Source: Alistipes sp. (lineage in GTDB: Bacteria; Bacteroidota; Bacteroidia; Bacteroidales; Rikenellaceae). Taken from it: 64,000 nt of DNA. Under the pieces are notes generated by a model, which was given only the letters and a program-made list of their open reading frames with translations, searched no databases and had not been told where the DNA came from. The stretch covers positions 1-64,000 of the forward strand of contig JAIDUZ010000056.1 in NCBI GenBank assembly GCA_029059935.1, given 5' to 3'. The translations under genes and the position numbers were made by a program. Shown here in pieces: positions 1-8,795 of this stretch (position 1 is its first letter; each line of letters starts with the position of its first letter).

Positions 1-1776
1 GGCGAGAAATACGGACTCGAAACCATCGACATCTTCAACGACGACGGCACCATCAACGACAAGGTGGGCATGTACGTGGGCGAAGACCGCTTCGACGTGC
101 GCCGCAAAATCGAGGGCGACCTCGCAGCGGCGGGTCTGCTCGAAAAGACCGAAGACTACACCAACAACGTGGGTTACTCCGAGCGTACGGGCGTGGCCAT
201 CGAGCCCAAGCTCTCGATGCAGTGGTTCCTCTCCATGTCCGAGCTGGCGAAGCCGGCGACCAAGGCCGTCATGGAGGACGCCATCCGCTTCGTGCCCGAG
301 AAATACAAGAACACCTACCGCCACTGGATGGAGAACATCAAGGACTGGTGCATCTCGCGCCAGCTGTGGTGGGGCCAGCGCATCCCGGCCTACTACCTCC
401 CGAAGGGGGGCTTCGTCGTGGCGCTCACGCCCGAGGAGGCGTTGGAGAAGGCGCGTGCCAAGTCGGGCGACGCTTCGCTGCAGCTCTCCGACCTGCGGCA
501 GGACGACGACGTACTCGACACCTGGTTCTCGTCGTGGCTGTGGCCCATTTCGGTTTTCGACGGCATCCGCAACCCCGACAACGACGAAATCCGCTACTAC
601 TACCCCACCGACGACCTGGTGACGGGCCCCGACATCATCTTCTTCTGGGTGGCCCGCATGATCATGGCCGGCTACGAATACCGCGGCGAGAAACCTTTCG
701 CCAACGTCTACTTCACGGGCATCGTGCGCGACAAAATCGGCCGCAAGATGTCGAAGCAGCTGGGCAATTCGCCCGACCCGCTCGACCTGATCGACAAGTA
801 CGGCGCCGACGGCGTGCGTCTGGCCATGCTCATGTCTTCGTCGGCCGGCAACGACGTGATGTTCGACGAGGCCCTCTGCGAGCAGGGCCGCAACTTCGGC
901 AACAAAATCTGGAACGCCTACCGGCTGGTCAACGGTTGGACGGTCGACGACAAGGCCCCGCAGAGCGAAAACGACCGACTGGCCGCGGCCTGGTTCCGCC
1001 AGGCGCTGAGCCGCACGCTGCGCGAGGTGGCCGACGACTTCCGCTCCTACCGCATCTCGGAGGCCTGCACCACGCTCTACCGCCTCTTCTGGGACGACTT
1101 CAGCGCCCAGTATCTCGAAATGGTGAAGCCGGCCTACGGCCAGCCCACCGACCCCACGACCATGGCGCAGACCCGGGCGTTCTTCGACGCGCTGATGCGC
1201 GCCCTGCACCCCTTCATGCCGTTCGTCACGGAGGAGATATGGCAGGACCTGGCGCCCCGCGCCGAGGGCGAATCCATCTGCGTGGCCCCCATGCCGGAGC
1301 CCGAAGCCGAGGATGCCGCCCTGCTGGCCCGCTTCGAGCTGGTAAAGGAGATCGTCTCGGCCGTGCGCAACATCCGCAATCAGAAGAACCTGCCGCAAAA
1401 GGAGGCCCTGACGCTCCAGGTCATCGCCGACGACAACTACCCGGCCGAATACGCCCCCGTCATGATGAAGATGGCCAACCTGTCGGCCATCGAAACGGTC
1501 TCGGAGAAAGACCCGGCGGCCGCCGCGTTCATCGTCAAGACCACGCAGTACTTCGTGCCGCTGGCCGGGATGATCGACACCGACGCCGAGCGCAAGAAGC
1601 TCTCCGACGACCTGGTCTACTACGAAGGCTTCCTCGCCTCGGTCATGAAGAAGCTCTCCAACAAGCGCTTCGTACAGTCGGCCCCCGAAAAGGTGGTGGC
1701 CAACGAACGCGCCAAGCAGGCCGACGCCGAAGCCCGCATCGCCGCCATCAAGGAGCAGCTTGCGGCACTGGAATAA
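1..1776 (+). CDS. valS: Valyl-tRNA synthetase, C-terminal two thirds (5' end outside window)
   Basis: Class I aminoacyl-tRNA synthetase that charges tRNA-Val in the cytoplasm. The reading frame is open from base 1, so the ATG lies upstream; 591 codons are visible of a family length near 870-900. Visible parts are the end of the editing domain, the catalytic stretch [17 protein letters not shown], the second Rossmann half with [10 protein letters not shown], and the class I signature [12 protein letters not shown] near visible residue 249. The anticodon-binding helical domain and a C-terminal coiled coil (about the last 70 residues) follow. KMSKQ instead of KMSKS is the only departure from the usual signature. 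A GTGAAAG-type repeat begins one base after the stop. Confidence 0.97.
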   Translation, partial: GEKYGLETIDIFNDDGTINDKVGMYVGEDRFDVRRKIEGDLAAAGLLEKTEDYTNNVGYSERTGVAIEPKLSMQWFLSMSELAKPATKAVMEDAIRFVPEKYKNTYRHWMENIKDWCISRQLWWGQRIPAYYLPKGGFVVALTPEEALEKARAKSGDASLQLSDLRQDDDVLDTWFSSWLWPISVFDGIRNPDNDEIRYYYPTDDLVTGPDIIFFWVARMIMAGYEYRGEKPFANVYFTGIVRDKIGRKMSKQLGNSPDPLDLIDKYGADGVRLAMLMSSSAGNDVMFDEALCEQGRNFGNKIWNAYRLVNGWTVDDKAPQSENDRLAAAWFRQALSRTLREVADDFRSYRISEACTTLYRLFWDDFSAQYLEMVKPAYGQPTDPTTMAQTRAFFDALMRALHPFMPFVTEEIWQDLAPRAEGESICVAPMPEPEAEDAALLARFELVKEIVSAVRNIRNQKNLPQKEALTLQVIADDNYPAEYAPVMMKMANLSAIETVSEKDPAAAAFIVKTTQYFVPLAGMIDTDAERKKLSDDLVYYEGFLASVMKKLSNKRFVQSAPEKVVANERAKQADAEARIAAIKEQLAALE

Positions 1777-1914
1777 GGTGAAAGCCGAAAGGTGAAAAAT
1801 GAAAGGGGTTTCCGACAAATCTTCTTCATTTTTCACCTTTTTCTTCGTTCTTTCGCCCATGCACCGGGATTCGTCCGGGACACCTTTCACTTTTCACCTT
1901 TAATTTTTCATTTT
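1777..1914. repeat. Gap bracketed by inverted GTGAAARG units (copy A)
   Basis: Starting one base after the valS stop, the gap opens with GTGAAAGCCGAAAGGTGAAA and closes with TTTCACTTTTCACCTTT, the same units inverted. The closing arm runs into the TTG start of rnhA. The middle also contains a TTTTTCACCTTTTT stretch. No promoter of the TAnnTTTG type was found here, so rnhA may be cotranscribed with valS. The two arms could pair in RNA. Confidence 0.7.
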
Positions 1915-2368
1915 GCCCGAAATCACCATCTACACCGACGGCTCGGCGCGCGGCAATCCCGGGCCGGGAGGCTACGGCATCGTCATGGTCTCGGGGCCCC
2001 ACCGCAAGGAGTTGTCGCAGGGTTTCCGTCTGACGACCAACAACCGCATGGAGCTCATGGGCGTCTGCGTGGCGCTCGAAACGTTGAAATTCCCCGAATC
2101 GGAGGTAGTGATCTACTCCGACTCGAAATATGTGGTCGACTCGGTGGAAAAAGGCTGGGTGTTCAGCTGGGAGCGGAAACTTTTCCGCGGCAAGAAGAAC
2201 CCCGATCTGTGGATGCGTTTTCTGCGGGTCTACCGGCAGCACAAGGTCCGCTTCGTGTGGGTGAAAGGACACGCCGAGACCGTGGAGAACAACCGGTGCG
2301 ACAAGCTGGCCGTCGAGGCGGCCGGCGGCGCGAACCTGCCCGAGGATACGGGCTACCGGCCGGAATAA
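1913..2368 (+). CDS. rnhA: Ribonuclease HI
   Basis: Cytoplasmic endonuclease that cuts the RNA strand of RNA:DNA hybrids during replication and repair. At 151 residues it matches the length of bacterial type I RNase H. The four acidic metal-binding residues are in place: D9 in YTDGSARGNPGPGGYG, E47 in NNRMELMG, D70 in YSDSKYV and D130 in NNRCDKLA, with the catalytic-loop His in VKGHAE. The only usable start is TTG at 1913, since the frame begins with PEITIYTDGS right after it and no ATG precedes. This start sits on the edge of the inverted repeat copy A, so the repeat may have replaced the original start region. Confidence 0.95.
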   Translation: MPEITIYTDGSARGNPGPGGYGIVMVSGPHRKELSQGFRLTTNNRMELMGVCVALETLKFPESEVVIYSDSKYVVDSVEKGWVFSWERKLFRGKKNPDLWMRFLRVYRQHKVRFVWVKGHAETVENNRCDKLAVEAAGGANLPEDTGYRPE

Positions 2369-2537
2369 AGTGAAAAGGGAAAGGCGGAAGGATTTTGCGG
2401 CTCTTTTCAGTCTGTTATCCGCGGCATTGCAAACATCCGCCTTGTCGCAAGAAAAAAATCGGTATTGTTCGCGCCGAACAACAATAAGGGGTGGGTGGAA
2501 CCTTTTCACTTTTCACCTTTCCCTTTTCACTTTCGAC
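2366..2537. repeat. Gap bracketed by inverted GTGAAARG units (copy B)
   Basis: The rnhA stop TAA is followed at once by AGTGAAAAGGGAAAGGCGG. About 115 bases later the same units return inverted, as CCTTTTCACTTTTCACCTTT. The core contains no gene. The arrangement is the same as copy A, on the other side of a 150-codon gene. Confidence 0.7.
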
Positions 2538-2582
2538 GAATGACTTTCTGCTAAACGAAATGTTTTTGTTGCAGGGCAGCTG

Positions 2583-2612
2583 TTGCGGGTTCGGGCGAAA
2601 TGCCTAATTTTG
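2583..2612 (+). promoter_or_regulatory. Bacteroidetes-type promoter for the pectin block
   Basis: The -7 box TAATTTTG (2605-2612) fits TAnnTTTG exactly. A TTG at 2583-2585 lies 19 bases upstream in the -33 position. The predicted transcript start is about 20 bases before the ATG at 2638. Confidence 0.65.
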
Positions 2613-2637
2613 TAGGAAACCAAACCCGAACCCACCT

Positions 2638-5163
2638 ATGAAACGACTCTGCACGGCTTTGGCGGCACTTCTGCTGCTGGCCGTATCGATGCATGCGCAT
2701 GCCGCAGTGCGCATGCCGGCAATCCTCTCGGACAACATGGTGCTGCAACAGGAGAGCCGCGCTGCCGTATGGGGCCAGGCCGACCCGAAAGAGAAAATCG
2801 AGGTCTCGGCCTCGTGGAGCGAGCGCGTCTACCGCACGACGGCCGACCGCAACGGCCGCTGGCGCGTCGACATCGAGACTCCGGCCGCCACTACGGGCCA
2901 GCAGCTCACCGTAAGCGGCAAGGACGGCAGCATCGTCATCCGCAACATCCTCATCGGCGAAGTGTGGCTCTGCTCGGGCCAGTCCAACATGGAGTTCCCG
3001 GTGGCCCGCCACCCCAAGAACAAATGGATGACCGGCATGGTCGACTGCGACGAGCAGATGAACGACGCCACGTTCGACAACCTGCGTCTGTTCCATGTCG
3101 AGCACCAGCTGGCCCCCGACGGCGAACGCGACGACTGCACGGGCCGCTGGGTGGTCTGCACGCCAGATAATCTGAAAGAGTTCTCGGCCGTGGGCTTCGT
3201 CTTCGGACGCGAGCTGCACAAGGAGCTGCAACAGCCCGTGGGCCTTATCCAGGCCACGTGGGGCGGCACGCACGCCGAGTCGTGGATGCCGCGCTCCGTG
3301 ATGGAGAAAAACAAGCTCTACGCCGACGTGCTGAAGCAATACGACCCCGCCAACATCAAACGTCAGAAAGACTGGTGCAAGGTGCCGGCCACGCTGTGGA
3401 ACGGCATGATCCGCCCCATCGTGCCTTACACGCTGAAAGGCTGCGTGTGGTACCAGGGCGAATCGAACGCGGTGCGGGCCGAAAAGTACCAGCAGGTCTT
3501 CACCCAGCTCATCGCGTCGTGGCGCAAGGCGTTCGAAACGCCCGACATGCCGTTCTATTTCGTGCAGATAGCCCCCCACTACCAGCAGCCTGCCGCCATC
3601 CGCGACGCCCAGTTCCGCACATGGCAGGCCGTCGCACACACGGGCATGGCCGTCATCACCGATGCCGGCGACTCGCTCGACATCCACCCGCGCAACAAGC
3701 GCATCCCGGGCGAGCGTCTGGCCCGCTGGGCGCTCAACCGCGACTACGGCCGCAGCGTGGCGTGCGAAAGCCCCTACTACCTCTCGCACCGCACCGAGGG
3801 GCGGACGCTGGCCGTGAAGTTCGCCAACGCCGAGGGATTGCACGCCGCTTCCGGCAGCCGCATCGAGGGTTTCCTCATAGCGGGCGCCGACCGCCGTTTC
3901 TATCCGGCCGAGGCGGTCGCAAAGGGCGATGAAGTCCTGCTCACGGCACCGCAGGTCGAGCAGCCCGTCGCCGTGCGCTACGGCTGGGGCAAGTGGTTCT
4001 GCGTCAACCTGGCCAACGGGGCCGGACTGCCGGCCGTGCCGTTCCGCACCGATTCCTGGGCGCCGGAGAGCTACGCCCGGTGGTTCGCCGACTCGGAGAT
4101 GCGCCGCTTCCCCGAAGCCTGGCAGCTCGACCACGGCAAGCGCCTCTTCTTCGGCTATGCGCAGGGCGTAGGCTGCTGCGCCATGCTGCGGATGTGGAAA
4201 GCCACGGGCGACCGCCGCTACTTCGACTACGTAGAGCAGTGGGCCGACTCGCTCGTCGACGACCGGGGCGACATCCACCTCTACGACCTGGCGTCGTACA
4301 ACATCGACTTCATCAACTCGGGCAAAGTGCTCTTCGACTGCTACCGCGAAACGGGCAAGGCCAAGTACCGCAAGGCGATGGACCGCCTCGTAGGGCAGAT
4401 GCGCAACCATCCGCGCACGTGCGACGGCGCCTACTGGCACAAACTCATCTACCAGCACCAGATATGGCTCGACGGGCTCTACATGTGTTCGCCGTTCCTC
4501 TCGCAGTACGGCTCCGAATTCGGCAAGCCGGAGTGGATCGAGGAGGCCGTCAGACAAATCAAGCTCTGCCACCTCCACACCCACGATGCCGCCACGGGGC
4601 TCTACCACCATGCGTGGGACGAGAGCCGTTCGCAGCGCTGGGCCGACCCCGAAACGGGCCATTCGCCCAATTTCTGGGGCCGTTCGATCGGCTGGTGGAT
4701 GATGGCGCTGGTCGACAACCTCGACTACATTCCGGAGGAGCACCCCGACCGCACCTATATTATATCGTTGATTCGGGGTTTGGCCGACGCTCTGCCCAAA
4801 TACCAGGACAAGGCGGGTCTGTGGTACCAGGTCATCGACTGCCCCACGCGCAAGGGCAACTTCCCCGAAGCCTCCGTCACGGCGCAGCTCATGTACGCCT
4901 ATGCCAAGGCGGTGAACAAAGGTTATCTCGACGAGAGCTACCGCCAGTATGCCGAAAAAGCCTTCGAAGGCCTGCGCAACAAGCTCCTGGGCGAGAACGC
5001 CGACGGCACGCTCACCCTCACGCGCTGCTGCCAGGTGGGCGGACTGGGCGGCACGCCCTACCGCGACGGCAGCTTCGAATACTACATCGGCGAACGGATG
5101 CGCGACAACGACGCCAAGGCCACGGGACCCTTCATCATGGGGTGCCTGGAGCTGGGCAAATAA
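2638..5163 (+). CDS. SGNH acetylesterase / GH105 unsaturated rhamnogalacturonyl hydrolase fusion
   Basis: Secreted two-domain enzyme of 841 residues starting with signal peptide MKRLCTALAALLLLAVSMHAHA. Residues about 23-470 match sialate-O-acetylesterase-like (SGNH/DUF303) enzymes: catalytic Ser in CSGQSNMEFPV, the WYQGESNA block, and Asp-x-His in SLDIHPRNKR. Residues about 480-840 match GH105, with YQHQIWLDGLYM, HAWDESRSQRW and FWGRSIGWWMM. GH105 enzymes remove the 4,5-unsaturated galacturonyl residue that lyases leave on rhamnogalacturonan oligosaccharides. The fusion suggests deacetylation of the substrate and removal of its non-reducing end in one periplasmic protein. It is first in the block, 27 bases before the PL11 lyase. 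The exact acetyl-ester substrate is inferred. Confidence 0.88.
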   Translation: MKRLCTALAALLLLAVSMHAHAAVRMPAILSDNMVLQQESRAAVWGQADPKEKIEVSASWSERVYRTTADRNGRWRVDIETPAATTGQQLTVSGKDGSIVIRNILIGEVWLCSGQSNMEFPVARHPKNKWMTGMVDCDEQMNDATFDNLRLFHVEHQLAPDGERDDCTGRWVVCTPDNLKEFSAVGFVFGRELHKELQQPVGLIQATWGGTHAESWMPRSVMEKNKLYADVLKQYDPANIKRQKDWCKVPATLWNGMIRPIVPYTLKGCVWYQGESNAVRAEKYQQVFTQLIASWRKAFETPDMPFYFVQIAPHYQQPAAIRDAQFRTWQAVAHTGMAVITDAGDSLDIHPRNKRIPGERLARWALNRDYGRSVACESPYYLSHRTEGRTLAVKFANAEGLHAASGSRIEGFLIAGADRRFYPAEAVAKGDEVLLTAPQVEQPVAVRYGWGKWFCVNLANGAGLPAVPFRTDSWAPESYARWFADSEMRRFPEAWQLDHGKRLFFGYAQGVGCCAMLRMWKATGDRRYFDYVEQWADSLVDDRGDIHLYDLASYNIDFINSGKVLFDCYRETGKAKYRKAMDRLVGQMRNHPRTCDGAYWHKLIYQHQIWLDGLYMCSPFLSQYGSEFGKPEWIEEAVRQIKLCHLHTHDAATGLYHHAWDESRSQRWADPETGHSPNFWGRSIGWWMMALVDNLDYIPEEHPDRTYIISLIRGLADALPKYQDKAGLWYQVIDCPTRKGNFPEASVTAQLMYAYAKAVNKGYLDESYRQYAEKAFEGLRNKLLGENADGTLTLTRCCQVGGLGGTPYRDGSFEYYIGERMRDNDAKATGPFIMGCLELGK

Positions 5164-5190
5164 CCGACAACCTTAAAACTCCCTACGACC

Positions 5191-6975
5191 ATGAACCGAC
5201 TGCTACTGGCCGCGCTGGCGCTGTGGAGCGCCGCGCTCCCCGTCCGGGCGCAGGACCCCCGCGAAAGGGTCTACAACTATGAAATACTCACCCCGAGCCA
5301 CGCCTCCAAACCTCCGGTGGAGGGCTTCGCGTCGCAGCGCATCCGCGAACGTCTCGGACGCTCGCTGACGGCCCGCCTGACACCCGACGGCAAAGGGGTG
5401 CATCTGAGCTGGCGTCTCTTGGAGACCGACCATCCGGAGATAGGCTTCGAAATCTACCGTACGGCCGACGGGAAGACCGAACTGCTGAACCGCAAGCCGG
5501 TCATAGCCACGACCGACTTCACCGACCCGGCACCCGTTGAAAAGGCCCGTTACCGCATCGTGCCCCGCTACGGCGACGAACGGCTGGAAGCATCGGGCGA
5601 AATCGAAGTCGACCTGGCGGCCTTGCAGGCAGGCAAGCCCTACACGGCCATCCCCGTCACCGGGCGCGTCGGCAAGCTGGGCGTGGGCGACCTCGACGGC
5701 GACGGCGAGTACGACTTCGTGGTGCGCACGCCCGACACCAACGTCGACCCCGGCGTGCAGGGACGCCACTACGACTCGGTCTACACCATCGCAGCCTACC
5801 GCCGCACCGGCGAAAAACTGTGGGAATACTCCTTAGGCGAGGGCGTCGAACCCGGCGTGTGGTACTCGCCCTTCGTGGTCTATGACTTCGACGGCGACGG
5901 CCGCGCCGAGGTGGCCCTGCGCATCTGCCCCGACGGCAAGCGCGACGACCGCCACCGCGTAGGCTCGGGGTCGGAATACCTGGTCGTGCTCGACGGCCTG
6001 ACGGGCCGCGAGATAGCCCGCGCGCCCTGGATCGAACGCACGCCGCGTCTGGGCGATCTCAACCGGCAGAACCGCCATCAGATAGGCATGGCCTACCTCG
6101 ACGGACGCACGCCGGCCATCATCGTGGCGCGCGGCACCTACCGGGCGATGCTGGCCGAAGCATGGCAGCTGCACGACGGCCGTCTGACGCGTCTGTGGCG
6201 CTGGGACGGCGACGAAGAGAATCCCGTCGTCCGCAGCCAGGGTTCGCACAACATGGTGGCGGGCGATGCTGACGGCGACGGCCGCGACGAAATCCTGCTG
6301 GGCGGCTGCATGCTCGACGACAACGGCACGCTGCTGTGGTCGGCAGGCATCGGCCATCCCGACAAAATCTACATGACCGACATCGACCCCCGGCGGCCGG
6401 GCATGGAGGTGCTGCTGTGCGGCGAAATCAGCAACGACGCCGGCCGCGGCGTCTGCTGCGTGGATGCCGCGACGGGCGCGCAGGTGTGGAACATCGGCAC
6501 CCCCACCACCCACGTGGGCGACGGCATGGCGGCCGACATCGACCCGAAGCACCCGGGGCTGGAGTGCTTCGCCAAGGAGGACCGCAAGGCGGGCAGCGAA
6601 TGCCGCTATCTGCTGACGGCCCGCGGCAAGCAGCTCGACAACCGGCCCATCCCCGACTGCCGCAACTGGGTGTGGTGGGACGGCGACCTGCTGCGCGAGA
6701 CGATACGCGGAACCGGCATCGTGAAGTGGCCCGACGAGACGGTAGCCGAAGGCATCGAAGGGGCGATTCTGCTCATCGCCGACCTGACGGGCGACTGGCG
6801 CGAGGAGATCGTGACCTCCGTCGACGGCGAGCTGCGCATCTACGGCACCAACCTGCCGGCCCGCGACCGCCGCACCACGCTGATGCAGGACCCCGTCTAC
6901 CGCAGCTACGTGGCCGAACGGAGCCAGGGCTATCCCCAGAGCCCCGTACCCTCCTACTACCTGGGAGAGAAGTAG
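5191..6975 (+). CDS. PL11 rhamnogalacturonan endolyase (YesW-like)
   Basis: Lyase that cleaves the rhamnosyl-galacturonate backbone of rhamnogalacturonan I by beta-elimination, giving oligosaccharides with an unsaturated galacturonyl end. The 594-residue protein has signal peptide MNRLLLAALALWSAALPVRA, an N-terminal fibronectin-like stretch to about residue 150, and an eight-bladed propeller rich in calcium-binding loops (DLDGDGEYD, DFDGDGRAE, DADGDGRDE). The segments GSGSEYLVVLDGLTG and NRHQIGMAYLDG are typical of family PL11. Its products are substrates of the two GH105 enzymes in this block. It lies in the run of + strand genes begun by the promoter near 2605. Confidence 0.93.
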   Translation: MNRLLLAALALWSAALPVRAQDPRERVYNYEILTPSHASKPPVEGFASQRIRERLGRSLTARLTPDGKGVHLSWRLLETDHPEIGFEIYRTADGKTELLNRKPVIATTDFTDPAPVEKARYRIVPRYGDERLEASGEIEVDLAALQAGKPYTAIPVTGRVGKLGVGDLDGDGEYDFVVRTPDTNVDPGVQGRHYDSVYTIAAYRRTGEKLWEYSLGEGVEPGVWYSPFVVYDFDGDGRAEVALRICPDGKRDDRHRVGSGSEYLVVLDGLTGREIARAPWIERTPRLGDLNRQNRHQIGMAYLDGRTPAIIVARGTYRAMLAEAWQLHDGRLTRLWRWDGDEENPVVRSQGSHNMVAGDADGDGRDEILLGGCMLDDNGTLLWSAGIGHPDKIYMTDIDPRRPGMEVLLCGEISNDAGRGVCCVDAATGAQVWNIGTPTTHVGDGMAADIDPKHPGLECFAKEDRKAGSECRYLLTARGKQLDNRPIPDCRNWVWWDGDLLRETIRGTGIVKWPDETVAEGIEGAILLIADLTGDWREEIVTSVDGELRIYGTNLPARDRRTTLMQDPVYRSYVAERSQGYPQSPVPSYYLGEK

Positions 6976-7000
6976 ATTCAATTCAAAATTCATAATTGCC
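6973..7000. repeat. AATTCAAAATTCATAATT repeat after a stop codon
   Basis: Immediately after the PL11 stop is ATTCAATTCAAAATTCATAATTG. The same unit, inverted, occurs at 37571-37583 (GAATTTTGAATTC). It is AT-rich in a GC-rich neighbourhood and placed right at a gene boundary, like the GTGAAARG units. Confidence 0.5.
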
Positions 7001-7010
7001 ATTCTTGCAT

Positions 7011-8555
7011 ATGAAACGACTTACGACCCTGCTGCTGGGCATGCTGGCGCTGGCGACCGCCGCGGCGCAGGCACCGGGCAGCAACAGCCTCGACGAAGTG
7101 CCGTTCGAAATGCCGCAGGTGGTGCTCCCCGCCATTCCCGAGCGGGAAGTGACCATCGCCGACTTCGGCGGCGACCCGAGCGGCGCACGGCTCTCGACCG
7201 AAGCCTTCGCCAAGGCGATCGGCCATCTGGCCGGTCTGGGCGGCGGCACACTGCGCGTCCCGGCCGGCATCTGGCACACGGGGCCCATCGTCCTGCGCGA
7301 CAACATCCGCCTGGAAGTCGAACGGGGCGCCGTCATCCTCTTCTCCAACGACAAGAGCCTCTATCCGCTGGTCGAAACCTCGTTCGAGGGCTACGACAAC
7401 ACGCGCCGCTGCCAATCGCCCATCTCGGCGCGCGGCGCCCGCAACATCGCCATCACGGGCCAGGGCGTCATCGACGGCAACGGCGAATACTGGCGCCCGC
7501 TCAAACGCGAGAAAGTCAACGAAAGCACATGGCGCCGCATCACCGCCCGCGGAGGATGCTACAAACGCCCCACCTACTGGTTCCCGAGCGAGCAGGCCCT
7601 GCGGGGCGACGCCGTGGCCGACATGAACGTGCCGCGCACGCTGACGACCGACGAGGAGTGGGCCGCGGTGAAGGATTTCCTGCGTCCGGTGATGGTCAGT
7701 CTGATCGACTGCGAGAACATCCTGCTGCAAGGCGTCGTCTTCCAGAATTCGCCGGCCTGGAACATCCATCCGCTGCTGTGCCGCCACCTGACGGTCGACG
7801 GGGTGACGGTGCGCAACCCGGCCTATGCCCAGAACGGCGACGGAATCGACATCGAGTCGTGCAGCAACGTCATCGTCCGCGACAGCCGCTTCGACGTGGG
7901 CGACGACGGCATCTGCATCAAGAGCGGCAAGGACGAAGACGGCCGCCGGCGCGGCGTGCCGACCGAAAACGTGGTGGTGGAGGGCTGCACGGTCTTCCGC
8001 GGCCACGGAGGGTTCGTGGTCGGCAGCGAGATGTCGGGCGGCGTGAGGAACGTGCTCGTGCGCCGCTGCAACTTCGTCTCGACCGACGTGGGGCTGCGTT
8101 TCAAAAGCCGCCGCGGCCGCGGCGGCGTGGTGGAGAACATCCACGTCTACGACACGGCCATGTCGGACATCGCCACCGAGCCGCTGCTCTTCGACCTCTT
8201 CTACGGCGGCAAATCGGCCGTCGAGGTGCTCGAATCGGGCAGCGAGGAGCGCGCCGCAACCACGGTGCCGCCCGTCGACGAAACGACGCCGGCATTCCGC
8301 AGCATCCGCATCCGGGGTCTCAACTGCCTCGGAGCCCGGCGGGCGATGTTCTTCAACGGCATACCCGAGATGCCCATCGAGGGAATCCATATCAGCGACA
8401 CGCGCATCCGTTCGACCCTGGGCGGCGAAATACGCCACGCCGAGAAAATCATTTTGGACAATGTAGCCATCGAGGCGGCCGAAGGTCCGGCGTTGAAAAT
8501 TGCAAATTGCGAAAAAATCGACCTGCAGGGATTCACCGGAGAAGTAGCCCGATAG
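7011..8555 (+). CDS. GH28 polygalacturonase-type hydrolase (first copy)
   Basis: Glycoside hydrolase family 28, a right-handed beta-helix acting on galacturonan or rhamnogalacturonan. The start is ATG at 7011 because it gives signal peptide MKRLTTLLLGMLALATAAAQA; the track's TTG at 6996 lies in repeat sequence. The 514-residue protein carries the family's four motifs: NGDGIDIES (about 280), VGDDGICIKSG, GHGGFVVGSEMSGG and RFKSRRGRGG, so both catalytic Asp residues and the GHG histidine are present. Exo- or endo-action and the substrate cannot be told from sequence. A strong terminator follows at 8589. Confidence 0.92.
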   Translation: MKRLTTLLLGMLALATAAAQAPGSNSLDEVPFEMPQVVLPAIPEREVTIADFGGDPSGARLSTEAFAKAIGHLAGLGGGTLRVPAGIWHTGPIVLRDNIRLEVERGAVILFSNDKSLYPLVETSFEGYDNTRRCQSPISARGARNIAITGQGVIDGNGEYWRPLKREKVNESTWRRITARGGCYKRPTYWFPSEQALRGDAVADMNVPRTLTTDEEWAAVKDFLRPVMVSLIDCENILLQGVVFQNSPAWNIHPLLCRHLTVDGVTVRNPAYAQNGDGIDIESCSNVIVRDSRFDVGDDGICIKSGKDEDGRRRGVPTENVVVEGCTVFRGHGGFVVGSEMSGGVRNVLVRRCNFVSTDVGLRFKSRRGRGGVVENIHVYDTAMSDIATEPLLFDLFYGGKSAVEVLESGSEERAATTVPPVDETTPAFRSIRIRGLNCLGARRAMFFNGIPEMPIEGIHISDTRIRSTLGGEIRHAEKIILDNVAIEAAEGPALKIANCEKIDLQGFTGEVAR

Positions 8556-8588
8556 CGCGCGGTCAAAAAACATATGATTTTCACACAG

Positions 8589-8621
8589 AAAAGCCCTTGG
8601 AGCAATTCCAAGGGCTTTTCT
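8589..8621 (+). terminator. Rho-independent terminator after first GH28
   Basis: AAAAGCCCTTGG (8589-8600), a 7-base loop, CCAAGGGCTTTT (8608-8619), then TC. The 12-bp stem is perfect. It separates the genes 2638-8555 from the next transcription unit. Confidence 0.85.
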
Positions 8622-8748
8622 TACGGCCATGCCGGAAGCAAAAAGCGCAGATATATTCAAAAAATTTAGATTTTTCTTCAAAAAAATCACTATCATTGCA
8701 TGCAGTCACAAAATCATTTTTCCGGTCCGCATTCCGCCGAAAACTCAC

Positions 8749-8756
8749 TACTTTTG
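8749..8756 (+). promoter_or_regulatory. -7 box for second GH28 / rhamnose operon
   Basis: TACTTTTG fits TAnnTTTG and lies 40 bases before the ATG at 8796, downstream of the terminator at 8589-8621. No clear -33 TTTG is seen at the expected distance, which would suit an activator-dependent promoter. Confidence 0.5.
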
Positions 8757-8795
8757 AAAAATTTGAAAAATCAATCCATCGCTAACCCGAAATTT

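Noticed and set aside
2551-4743. 730-residue open frame on the minus strand
   Set aside because: Shadow of the esterase-GH105 fusion.
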